Part shown: piece after piece, positions 48,601-59,542 of the stretch | How positions within the stretch are numbered: the stretch's first letter is position 1 | Layout: each line of letters begins with the position of its first letter | From: Monilinia fructicola | Lineage: Eukaryota; Ascomycota; Leotiomycetes; Helotiales; Sclerotiniaceae | NCBI GenBank assembly: GCA_008692225.1 | Contig: VICG01000008.1 | Coordinates: 1,375,001-1,439,000, forward strand | Reading direction: 5' to 3' | DNA length: 64,000 nt | Notes under the pieces: generated by a model | Databases searched by the model: none | Told to the model about the DNA's origin: nothing | What the model saw: the letters and a program-made list of their open reading frames with translations, nothing else | Made by a program: the position numbers and the translations under genes

Positions 48601-51600
48601 TTATTTTTATATTTACATAAAGTTTATAAAGAGGAAGTTTATTTTTATTTTGTTTAAGGTGTATCAAATATAATATATTAATTATTAATAAATAATTATA
48701 ATTAACCTTTTTTTAATTTTATTTTTAATAGGTAATGAAAAATGTAGTATATAAAATATTTTAAAGTTATATATACTTATATTTAACAAAATACTAAAGA
48801 AAAAAATAAAAATATTAAAACTAATAATTCAATCAATAAATCGTTGAAGGTATTTATTAAAAAAACAATCTAAAAATGTTTTCAAAATGATTAGAAAATG
48901 TTTTTAAAACAATTAAAAAATGTTTTTAAAATGATTAAAAAACATTTTCGAATCATTTTTCATACATTTTCTAATATTATTAAAATAAAATTCTTTATAT
49001 TTAAAAAGCTTGAAAAGGAAACCTTTTATTTGATATAAATTGAATAAAAATCGATAATAATAATACGCTGAATCTCTAATACTTTCTAGTGGAGATTAAA
49101 TTTAAGAATTAGGATTATTAAAACTAGAGATTCTTATATTCCTTTAAGATAATATTTCAATTTCTTTAAAAATCGATTTGGAATTGATTTTAAAACATTC
49201 TAAAAACGTTTTAACATTATAGCTTATAGATTTTTTAATTATTATTATTTCTTTTACATTAATACTATATTCAATAATACAATTATTTCAATCTGCTTTA
49301 AATTCTATTAGTAAAACGTTAAAAAAACGAAAAAATAATTTCTCTAAAAAGAATAATATTAATAATTATAAAATAACAATTATTGAAAGTTTTATTTTAA
49401 TAAGAATTCTATTCAAAACCTTTTGAAAACGTTTAAAAAACGTTTAAAAAACGTTTAAGAAACGTTTAAGAAATATTTAAAAAAGGTTTATATTAACTTA
49501 TATAAAAAAGAAAAAAAATGAATTAATCCATCTATACAAAAATTTATTAATATTTGTAATAATATTGATAATATACATTTTTCCATTTTTCCTAAACTTA
49601 CTGTAAAATTATTCCGTTTATTTTTCTTTTAGTTTACTTGATGAAAAAATTTATTCTAATACATTTCTTTATTATTATTAACTAAATACTAGGTTTCGAT
49701 TAGATATAAAGATGAGATGGAATACAATTAATGGATTATTCGATTTATTATATTATAATTATTTGCCCAATATTACTAAAATATTAAAAATGCTTAAAAG
49801 AAGCTTAAAATATTGTATGAATTGTTTATTAAAATTATTAAAATACAATCTTAAATATAAATTAGGGAAAAGCTAAAAGATTTACAAAAATAAATTAATA
49901 TTTATTTAAATTGAAAACGTTTTAAAAGCATTTTTAAAATGTTTATTAAATGTTTTTAATAAAATATCCATATCCTAATTGGCATATATTATATTTCGTA
50001 TCTAATACATACAATAATATTAAAATGTTTAAACAGCTTGTTAATGAAAATGGGAATATGATTCAATTTTATAAAACGAATAATATTAATATTAATGTTA
50101 ATTCTAATGCTAGTAGTGATAATAATAATATTAGTATTATTAATATTAATAGTAGTGGTAGTGGTAATAGTAGTGTTAACATTACTAATAGTGTAGATAA
50201 TAGTGATAATTAAATAATTGATATTATTATTTTTAATTATTTATATATTAATTGTTATGTTTTAATATTATATTAATTACTTTTGTAGAATTTAGGTTAA
50301 AAAATAGATTGTATTGTTATTCAAAATTACTTTTTAAATGTTTAGAAAACGATTTGAAAATGTTTAATAAATAAATTGCTCTTAAAATAAAATAAACTAT
50401 TAGGAATTTATCATTGTTTTTAAAGTGATATTATATACATTGTAGTTCCCTGATTTCTTAATCCCTTTATACTATTTCTATTTATCTTTTTTTAAGTTTC
50501 AATTCCTTATTTGCAAATTGTATTCTTAAATTAGCTTATCTAATTGATTCTTCTAATATAATAGTTATATTGCTTTATTATTGTTATATTGGAACAGATT
50601 ACTATCTACATAATCTTTTTATTTTAAGTGATCAACCGCTACTACTATAATTATAATCAGAATTAGATAATTGAAAAGATTGATAATGAATTTATTGCTT
50701 TTTAGGAATATCATCAAATAACAACAGATTGTTTTCTTATACAAATTGTTGATTCTTCTTTTGTTTTAATACTAAATAAATTATTAGCGAATAAAATTAA
50801 ATCATTTAGAAAATATTTAGAAAACATTTAGAAAACGTTTTCTAAATGTTTATTAAACGTTTATTATTAGATTAAAAATACTCACAACTTCTTTTTTTGT
50901 CTTTCATTTATTCGATTATATATAAAACGACTTTGCCATAAGATTTATAACCTTTAATATTGTATTATCTCAACCACCAAAATTGATTCGAAGATTATAC
51001 TTTTGCTTTTTAATAAATAATTGTTAAATTGATAATAAAACGTTTAAAAAACATTTTAAAAACGTTTAAAAAATACTTACTTTTCGATCAAAAATAGTTA
51101 ATGATAACATTTTGTTATAATGATTAATTTAAGCTCCGCTTGCCTTTATTGTATTTATATTTTGAATACAATTTCGAAATATTGCTTTATCCCCTAAAAA
51201 GAATTGCTCGTTTAAATTCGAAATAATTCAATCCCATTCTTTATAAATGCACCATCCCATCATATCTAGATTTAAAAATAAAACTGTTAATAAACGTTTT
51301 CTAAACGTTTTTTAAACGTTTAAAGATAAAGATGTGAAAATCTATTAATTTTGTTGAATATATTTTAATAATGCATAGTAATCGTTTTTTGATTTTACAA
51401 TACTTATATTTTTTAGAAAATTTATATAACCATCATTTACAATAATATTATTATCAATTCCTTTTTGATAATGTATTAAACAAAACAATAAATCATATAA
51501 TAGATTAAATATAAAATTACCATAGATAATACTATAAATTAATATTATTTAAAAAACAATCTTAATCTAAATTATTATTAATATATTAGTTAAAAATTCG

Positions 51601-54345
51601 TTAAATATTAATTAAACGTTTTTTAAACGTTTAAAAAACGTTTTTTAAACATTTAAAAAATGAAATTTGTTTACCATTTGCTTATTTTGTATATATATTC
51701 ACCACAATTGCTTTAATTTCATTCTCATGAATATGATAAAAGTGAAGAGGTGGTTGATTAGCATTTTCCAATACTTTATTAATACATTGATACTAATTTT
51801 TGAAAAATTGGTAGAAACCTTCAGCAATTTTAATATTGGTATATACCCATAAAAACTAAATTATTATAAAATGGTTAATATATAATCAAAAAACATTTAT
51901 AAAGTATTTTCGAAGTGAATATATTACATACATTGATTAATATTTTCTTGCTTTATATATTAAACAAAAATAACTTTACGTTATTTACTAGCTATATATT
52001 TATAACTAATATCTATTTGAAAAGTATTAAGATTTTTCAAATATAATATTTAATTCAAATAAAAACAATGAATTTCTTAACAATTACTATAATTATATAT
52101 TTATTAAATATATTGTTATATTCCGAATTTATTATAATAATTAGCTTTATAATCATACCATACACTTAATAATATTAGTTAATAAATTTGAAAACATTTA
52201 GAAAACATTTAGAAAATGTTTATTAAACGTTTTGAATATATTACTTACCAGTTTATTCAATACTATAAGGATACCTATCAATCTGTTCCAGCATTACAAT
52301 TGCTTGAATTTTTGATTTGTTATTTCATACAGGATATATATTCATTAATTGCTTAATATTTAACTCTTAACAAAGTTGATTTATTTTTTTATTTGTAATG
52401 ATATTACCTATAAATTGCATTAATTTTTTGTTTTTTTTATTAAATAAATATAAAATATAAATTACTTATAATACCTATATTTAAAATTAATAAAGTTTTT
52501 AATTTGATTAATAATTAATTCAGTTAATAAAGTAGGACTTCAGGATGGTAATAAAAGCATATATATATATTCACCGTAAAAAGTGATTAAAATATAAGGG
52601 TAGTCTTAAAGATTAATTAAAACAATAATATTGAATATTACATCACATTTAATACGTTGTAATGGTTGATTTCCATTATAATAAGGAATACTTAAAAAAC
52701 TATTAATAAATAAGATACAAAAACGAGTTAAAAACGATGTAAAAACGATTTAAAAAACGTTTTAAAAATGTTTTTAATATAAATTAAAAATAAGTTAAAA
52801 ATAAGTTAAAAATGAGTTAAGTAAAAGTTGAAGACATACTACAATCATTTCAATATGTTTAAGTACTAAATATTTGAAAGCATTTAGATGATTAATTAGG
52901 ATAAAATCCGTAAATTAATAAATCCATCATATATTCCTAATTGATTAGTTTTGTTAAATTGATAGTATAATAATAATATTGAAAGAATTCATTATTATTA
53001 GTTATTTTATTGTAGTATATATAATAATATATATCATCATTAAAATTCTAATCAAAAATCAGCTTTAATATACTTTAAAAACGTTTTTAAAACATTTAAA
53101 ATATGATTAAATTTACTATAATATTAAAATATCGAACTTTTAGTACTTTATTGTATAGTATTATCTCCCCAATATTAGGATTAATTTTGTAGAATCTATA
53201 GCCATACTTTTTAAAATACTTTTTAATTGTATAATAAGTTCTAAAAAGGATAAATTAAAAAATAATAATAAAAAACGTATTTTAAACGTTTTCAAAATAT
53301 TTTTAAAACGTTTTTATAATGATACATATATTAATGTTTTTTTTTATTCTAAACTAGTATTATATTTCTTAGTAAAAACATGTTGACTAAAATATGTTTA
53401 AATCCGTTTATCTTCCCAATCGTTTGATGTTCAATTAGTATATAAACTAGAAATATAATTTGATACATAAAGATATATATTTATTCCGCTGTATTTTTTA
53501 ATTGTATGTTTAACCTAAATATCTCTCATCCAATGTGAAATGGTAGTTTTTCTGTAAAATGATTGATTTGTATATATTGAATATTGAATTTAATTATAAT
53601 TTATTAACAAAATGTTTTAAAAATGCTTTAAAAATGTTTTCAAAACGTTTTTTAAATAGTTTTTAAACGTTTTGAAAACATTTAGGATATATATATCTTT
53701 GAATATACTTTATCTGCTTATTTAGATATTAATTTATATATATTAATTAAATTGCTAATTCCTTATTCTAAAGTAAAAGAATATAATAGACAATTAATCA
53801 TATAATTGATTTGTTTAATATTTAATGATTCTTATACTTTATTTGAAAATAAAAATATTGGATTCTTTTAAAGATTATTTATTGCTTTTTATTTATAAAC
53901 GATTAAAAAACGTTTTAAAAACGAGTTAAAAATGTATTCAAATAATTTTATTTGAATATTTTCATCCAAAGAATATAATTCTAGTAGTTCATTTTTAACA
54001 ATTCTTTTTCCAATTAATTTGATATCCCAATTAGAATATAAATATTCTTCTTCTAATAGGGTAATACTTAATTCGTATATTATAGTAAAATAAGAATAAT
54101 ATAACCAAATAATAGAATATATTTTAAAAAAAGAATAATAAATAAAAAAAAAAAAGGAAAAATCTATAAATAAAAAAAATAAAAATTATTATTTAAATGT
54201 TTTCGAAATGTTTTTTAAACATTTGATAAATGTATTAAAAAAAATAAATAAATATAGTGGTTGGAAATGAATTAATTATATAATAATGCTATCTAAATAT
54301 TTTCTAAACGTTTTCGAAACGTTTAGAATTACAATATAGATCTAT
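45690..54345. repeat. 8.7-kb AT-rich block with clustered AAACGTTT palindromes
   Basis: Almost the whole block is A and T. No gene is visible; open frames are short and of low complexity. The G and C that do occur are concentrated in clusters of an 11- to 14-base unit centred on AAACGTTT or AACGTT, with decayed forms ATGTTT, ACATTT and ACGATT. I counted about 29 clusters of two to seven units by eye, for example at 45808-45860, 46117-46150, 46521-46560, 46911-47015, 47607-47665, 49425-49485, 50810-50865, 51290-51322, 51610-51660, 53275-53320, 53610-53690 and 54297-54330. Spacing is roughly 200-500 bp. The spacers between clusters do not look alike, so this is not a simple tandem satellite. 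Candidate meanings are a regional centromere core, an AT isochore of decayed repeats, or a protein-binding array. Confidence 0.85.
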
Positions 54346-56052
54346 ATTACATAAAGTTATAAATTCAGCAAAAGGTTGGGTGAACCTACGCAACGTTTTG
54401 CGGTTGACCTTTTTTTTTTAAGTAATGCCTTATAGGTCCATATGAGCTTAGATGGATGTCCATCCGACCTACATACCTTTCTGTCGTGGTACAGTTTGAT
54501 GTGTCCAGTGTGAATAAGAGAGATGTGGATTGAGAATGTGGGCGGTTCCAGAACTATGGGCACCGCTAACTAAGCTACCCGTAGACGCTAATGACTAAGC
54601 CAGGCTAGCCGAGCTAGGCCGGCTTCATCACGTGACTATGGTATCAATAATATACCTAGGTAGTGTAACATATAATGACTTACAGAGAGGTAACCCGTCT
54701 ATAATAGATTGGATGTGGATTTCCATAGGGCATCTTTAAGATTTCAGAAGAGAATCATATAATTGGACTTTTCCTCTTTCTTTGTCTCACCTATTGTAAG
54801 GCTACCTACCTACTTACTGCTTTTCTGGCACATGAGTAAGGTATCTTGGGAATTTTAGCATAAACGTGTATATGCATGACTCGGACAATGGATCGCATTT
54901 AGAAGAGCATTTTGTGATTCCAAGGTTCCAGGTTGTCCGATTACAAAGAATAAATGAGCTTTGGCTTTGGCTCACTGATCGTAAGTAGTTTCATATTATT
55001 CATTGAACTTTCCAAGGTTCCAGGTGATTGATGATTTGTACCTACCTAGGTAGGTAGGTGGTATTCATGGATTTCCAAGGTTCTATGTGAACTTATCATT
55101 ACCTAATTATGGATTAGACCATTTATACTGCATATCCATGGATTTATCAGTTACCTAGGTATGTTCGATACATGTTTATATTCATATCTAACTATGCTTT
55201 GTAATCAGAAGGGAATTTACCATGATTACCTACCTAGGTAGTACTTGTCGGGTCCACGGGTACTTGCATGGGATTATTCAAAGATTATATAATCCGCAAA
55301 ATGAACAATGAAAAACATGAGAAGCAAACCTTGGAAATCTGGGGTTTGTCGGTAAGGTTAGCGGTGCTGGTGTTGGGTTCTACTGTATCTACTAATAACT
55401 GACTGACTGACTGACTACTGACGACTGACTGACTAGTAGGTATTATTTACTTGACTACTAGGCACTTGACTTTGTACACGATAATAATATCTAGCCGGAC
55501 TCATCTACTCTAACGTTGGAACCTTTTTGCATGAGTAGGTACTATGTAGTATGGTGAGAGTATTATACGGAGCACAAACTTAAACACTACTTACCACTAC
55601 CACTACCACTACCACTACCACTACCACTACCACTACCGCTCACTACCAATATCATTGACATTGACATTGACATTGGCACTATGTAACATTCATTACCTAA
55701 TTCAACAATTCCATCACTTACTTGTTACATCCATCCATGGATCCTTTCACCACCACCATCTAATATCCTCACCCTCTTTACATCAGTGAATCCCAATCCC
55801 AATCCCAATCCCAATCCCAATCCAGACACCAATACAAACACCAACACCAACACCAATATCAATATCAACATCTCTTCTCACATTGGCTTTATTATATTGT
55901 AATACCATTCACGTCAGATCATCTGCTGCTTTGTCAATCACTATATACAACCATACAACCATACAACCATACAACCACACAACCACACAACCACCCAACA
56001 ACATATCCCCAATAATTCTCATTTCAACGACGTCGCATAGAGAGAGACGATC
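54346..56052. other. Intergenic region with palindromes and microsatellites
   Basis: Four TACCTAGGTA palindromes occur here (54653-54662, 55043-55052, 55152-55161, 55231-55240), as do several copies of TTCCAAGGTTC-like sequence (about 54917, 55009, 55070). Tandem repeats: GACT units at 55402-55436, ACTACC units at about 55592-55640, CATTGA units at about 55655-55672, CCCAAT units at about 55793-55822, and ACAACCAT units at 55945-55995. The last part is the promoter and leader of the EAF gene. No other gene is seen. Confidence 0.6.
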
Positions 56053-56994
56053 ATGACTTCAACAATTGATTGGGATAAACCGGGCAAATATCCTATCGTT
56101 CTCAGCGATGCCTTGCTTGGAAAGACCCCCAAAAATATATATACTGGTATTCGATGTAAGTTCTCTGATCGCATTATGAAACGAAAGGAAGAAATTGATG
56201 ATTCCTCAGACAACCACAAACCCGACCCAACCGTCGGAGCCTCTGCGAACTCGGCACAACTGAAGCCCTCTTCAAATTCTACTTCTACCAATTACGATCT
56301 CTCCCTCTCCGACAATAACGAGGATTATACCTATACAGGAGCCAGAACCTCCGGAGACGGTCAATATGTGCTCACATTCGATCCCGTCAGGAAAGTTTTG
56401 GTTTTGGACCGCATTGATTCCACCTTTGACATGAATCTCACAAGCGCCCCATGGACTGATGACACCACTCAACTCCAATCACAATATGAACAACTCGAAC
56501 CACCGGCGAAGGCTCTCGTGGAGGAATCTCAACCCAAGGCGCCTCAGAAGAAAGCCCCCAAAGCCAAAGCGGCGGCGGCGACGAAGGCAAAACCCGCGCC
56601 CCGCGCAAAGGCAGAGAAGGCCAAGAAACCGAAACCACCACCGCGCGAACCAACGCCCGAACCAGAAGAAGATTCAGACGATGGTCTCACGGTGGAATAT
56701 CCAGATGGAGAAGGCCCACAGCAACATTATGAGTATCGAGCTCCGATTTTCCAGCGAGAGCCCAGTGAGGAAATCAGTGACGAGGATGAAGATATGGACA
56801 ACGACGGAATCTATGAACGCAACCAGGATGTGGATCATTTGAAGCTGCCTAGTCCAGTCAACAACCCTACAGTCATTAGTGACGAAGAGGCCATGGATAT
56901 GGAAGACCTGGAGGCGGATTTGCAGGCGGAACTGGAGAAGGATCTGATGATGAATCAAGAGGGCGACGAGAGTGACGAGAGTGAGGAGGAGTAA
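56053..56994 (+). CDS. EAF-family (ELL-associated factor) transcription elongation protein
   Basis: EAF proteins bind ELL and stimulate RNA polymerase II elongation. Start is MTSTIDWDKPGKY. The conserved N-terminal domain (about residues 10-115) includes YPIVLSDALLG, IRYNHKPDPTVG formed by splicing, YVLTFDPVRKVLVLDRIDS and FDMNLTSAPW. It is followed by a Lys/Ala/Pro-rich linker and an acidic C-terminal tail rich in Asp and Glu ending in DESEEE, a typical transactivation-like layout. The intron at 56156-56209 (GTAAGT to CAG) is 54 nt, divisible by three and stop-free. The unspliced reading frame therefore stays open and could insert 18 residues in the middle of the conserved domain; I think the spliced form is the functional one. 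No frame break. It is the first of four plus-strand genes to the window's end. Confidence 0.85.
   Translation: MTSTIDWDKPGKYPIVLSDALLGKTPKNIYTGIRCKFSDRIMKRKEEIDDSSDNHKPDPTVGASANSAQLKPSSNSTSTNYDLSLSDNNEDYTYTGARTSGDGQYVLTFDPVRKVLVLDRIDSTFDMNLTSAPWTDDTTQLQSQYEQLEPPAKALVEESQPKAPQKKAPKAKAAAATKAKPAPRAKAEKAKKPKPPPREPTPEPEEDSDDGLTVEYPDGEGPQQHYEYRAPIFQREPSEEISDEDEDMDNDGIYERNQDVDHLKLPSPVNNPTVISDEEAMDMEDLEADLQAELEKDLMMNQEGDESDESEEE
56156..56209 (+). other. In-frame, stop-free intron of the EAF gene
   Basis: Donor GTAAGT follows codon 34 plus one base, and acceptor TCAG precedes ACAACCAC. Removing it restores the conserved IRYNHKP segment. Retention would keep the frame open. Confidence 0.8.
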
Positions 56995-57529
56995 TCTTTA
57001 GTGATGCCTGAGCAGATTCGTCTGAGGCTGGGTGGCGTTTGACAACGGCTTGGTGTATTTGGTAGGGATATAAGGGAACACGGCACCATTTATCGGATAT
57101 TTATTTGTATTGGTATACATATGTACGAATGGGTATTATCTCGATGGGCAGGACTGGAACATAGAACGTTGATTAATCACCTCATCTGTCACTATTACAA
57201 TCCTTTGCCCTTCCAATGCTATATTTATCCTGGATCCTATATATAGTCTTCGTGAAAGCAAGCGCTTTCTTTATTGAATCGGAAAGAAACCTTTGTTTCC
57301 TTTTATAACCGTTCCATTGTCAGAAATGCCCTCTTTGTTGATCTTACGGGATGATCTATTATCCACCGCACAAAGAACACAATTGCACTATAATTACCGG
57401 CGCACAATCACATTATGTTCACGAGCTCCAAATCTTCATATTCTTCTTACCTACAAGTTTCCATTGCATTTTTCAATTCGAGGCCGACCTCGTTGACGAC
57501 GTTCGTTGACGCACATTATCACATTTGCA
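56995..57529. other. Spacer between EAF and first SET gene
   Basis: No gene is visible. This contains the EAF 3' untranslated region and the promoter of the SET-domain gene at 57530. Sequence around 57270-57300 is T- and C-rich. Confidence 0.4.
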
Positions 57530-58722
57530 ATGCCGTGGCGACGAGGGAACACATCGCCTTCGCATGTCCTCTACAAAACACCTGCGGATACCGTGGAATA
57601 CATCTACTTTGAGCTCAACCACCGCGGGAGCCATCCTAAATCCTGGCTTGAGGATCAGCCATTTCCAGCGTGGTCGCGATGGTCACCCAGTCTCCGGAAC
57701 AGATACCTATCGACAGACAGTGTGCTAGGTCGCGAGGCTCTGGTCATCTGCATGCACGCTGTGCAATTTCGAGTTTCCCTCGAGAACTACACGGCGAAAG
57801 ACTGGAAGAAGCTGCTCAGTCTCTTGGCGCTCCTGGAGGGCAGCCTGCGAATGTTTGCCCTGAGCCGCAAGATCAGATACCACGAAGCCTACAACACCAG
57901 CACCCTCGCCGCGGCCGTGGGATCGCTCTCCCCACCCCGCAGCCCGCCGCCCGCCGCCCACCCCCACGATCTCTACCTCGCCATCGACGGCCAAACCATC
58001 AAGCGAAGCTACTTCACCGCCGCGACCGGCACCCAATACCTCACGCAAACCATCAAGTCCAACATCTACCGCCCCCGCAACTTCACCCGCTACCCGCGGC
58101 CCGCCTCCTGGCCCCCCAAATGGCCCTACCCCCACCGCCCCGACGATCCCATCCGCGACCCCGCGTCCGCGGCGTACCCCCGCTGCACGCACTGCCGGCT
58201 CGAGACGAAGCCGATGGGCTTCCCCCCGCGCTGTGCGTGCCGCACGCGGACCGTGTTCCGGAGGCCCGTGCTCGAAATCGTCCAGTTCCCGGATTACATC
58301 GAGGGCGCGCTGAACCGGGGCGTGCGGCTTTTGCAAACGTGCCCCAGGGCGCCATCCTCGACGAGTATGTCGGGGAGTACATCCCGGTGCCGTCGTCGGA
58401 CGTGATGCACGATTTTGGGGATCTGGTGTATGCCTTTTCGTGCTCTGGGCCGCCGTTTTGTCGGGAGGGGGGTGCGGATGGGGATGGGGATGGGGATGAG
58501 ACGGTGTGGGAAGATGTGGAGGATACTTGTGGGTTGATCGCGGGGAAGCGGGGGAACTGGACGCGGTTCATCAATCATCTGGATGCGGAGGATGCAAATT
58601 GTCAGTTTGAATCGTGTGTTTTTGCGGGCAAGTTGAGGATTTTGGTCGTGGCCAAGAGGGATTTGAGGATGGGTGAGGAATTGTATGTGGATTATGGGCC
58701 GAGTTATTTTGCGAAGGAGTGA
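57530..58722 (+). CDS. SET-domain protein, copy 1 (methyltransferase-like)
   Basis: SET proteins methylate lysines using S-adenosylmethionine. I start at ATG 57530 (MPWRRGNTSPS). An N-terminal region of unknown fold is followed by a motif NIYRPRNFTRYPRPASWPPK, a cysteine group (YPRCTHC, then CACRT), and a SET domain: GVRLLQ, VPQGAILDEYVGEYIPV, GNWTRFINHLDAEDANC and GEELYVDYG. The Asn-His and Asp-Tyr-Gly of the active core are present, so activity is plausible. The frame shifts at 58335-58337, where one A is missing, inside the SET start. The middle of the gene is much more GC-rich than its surroundings (about 57900-58350). About 397 residues. It is a divergent tandem paralogue of the next gene. 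The target is unknown; a non-histone substrate is as likely as histone. Confidence 0.8.
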
Positions 58723-59542
58723 GTGTAGGGAGTTTATTGGTAGCGTCATAGACTTGTTTGTAGGTTACAGTTTTTTAAATGTTTACTTTTTTGTACATCT
58801 CTTTTCTGATATCGGTCCTTGGCGCTTGTATGTTGAGAATGTTTCGAAGATCTTGCTTCATGATCCTGCTTGTCTATGTAGTGAATGGACGGCAGATATA
58901 TGATCATCGCGACAGTTGACCTCATGTTGTGACTATGTTTCGAACATCTATTTATTCATTAATCTCCAACTTCTTTAGGAGCACATCCAGAGGGATAAGT
59001 AATCCTTTTGCACATTCCAACTTATCCGTGTAGCGTGTGATATATATAACACGTGACCAACTGTCATAAGAAGATCTCGGCCGGTGTTCTATTGTTTGAT
59101 TGAAATCATGATTAATTTTCTATCTTTGGAACGACAGCTGAAAACTTTCCTGTGCATGGAATATGAGAAAGTCAAAATTTCCCTTGTAAGTTGCGAAAAC
59201 TAGTGCCGGGCAGGGAAACCTGCTTCTTCGAGCCCTTCATGACAACCACCCGTTCACGGCGTGAGTTTCTTATTAACAAATTCTCACAAATTAAGTTGAA
59301 ATAATGAACTCTGATCCTTTCGTCCTTTCATTACTTGTTCTCGATATTTGTTGTAACCGCATGCGGGAACTTTCTTTCAAAGTACATTTTGCATTGAAGT
59401 ACAAAGACTTTGGATTCATTATATGTTGTGACACATAAGCAAAGACTGATGCGATGACTGCAATAGCTTGATTTGTGTTATCGAAAGATTCATCGCATTT
59501 TCAGTGATATTGACCCAGGAACCCAAGCGCAATCAGCCCGTA
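58723..59542. other. Spacer between the SET paralogues
   Basis: No gene is visible. The 3' end of copy 1 and the promoter of copy 2 are here. Small frames lack recognisable content. Confidence 0.45.

Noticed and set aside
49950..50213. Asn/Ser-rich open frame inside the AT-rich block
   Set aside because: Its composition follows from AAT/AGT triplet richness of the DNA; no domain, no flanking gene signals.
45690..54345. AT-rich block as inserted mitochondrial DNA
   Set aside because: I see no mitochondrial protein, rRNA or tRNA sequence in any frame, and the clustered ACGT palindromes are not something I know from mitochondrial genomes. A search against the species' mitochondrial genome would settle it.
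45690..54345. AT-rich block as a CRISPR-like or simple tandem satellite array
   Set aside because: The repeat units are degenerate, cluster in variable numbers, and spacers vary from about 100 to 500 bp, so neither structure fits.
57725..58336. 203-codon minus-strand open frame
   Set aside because: It is the antisense shadow of the GC-rich part of SET copy 1.
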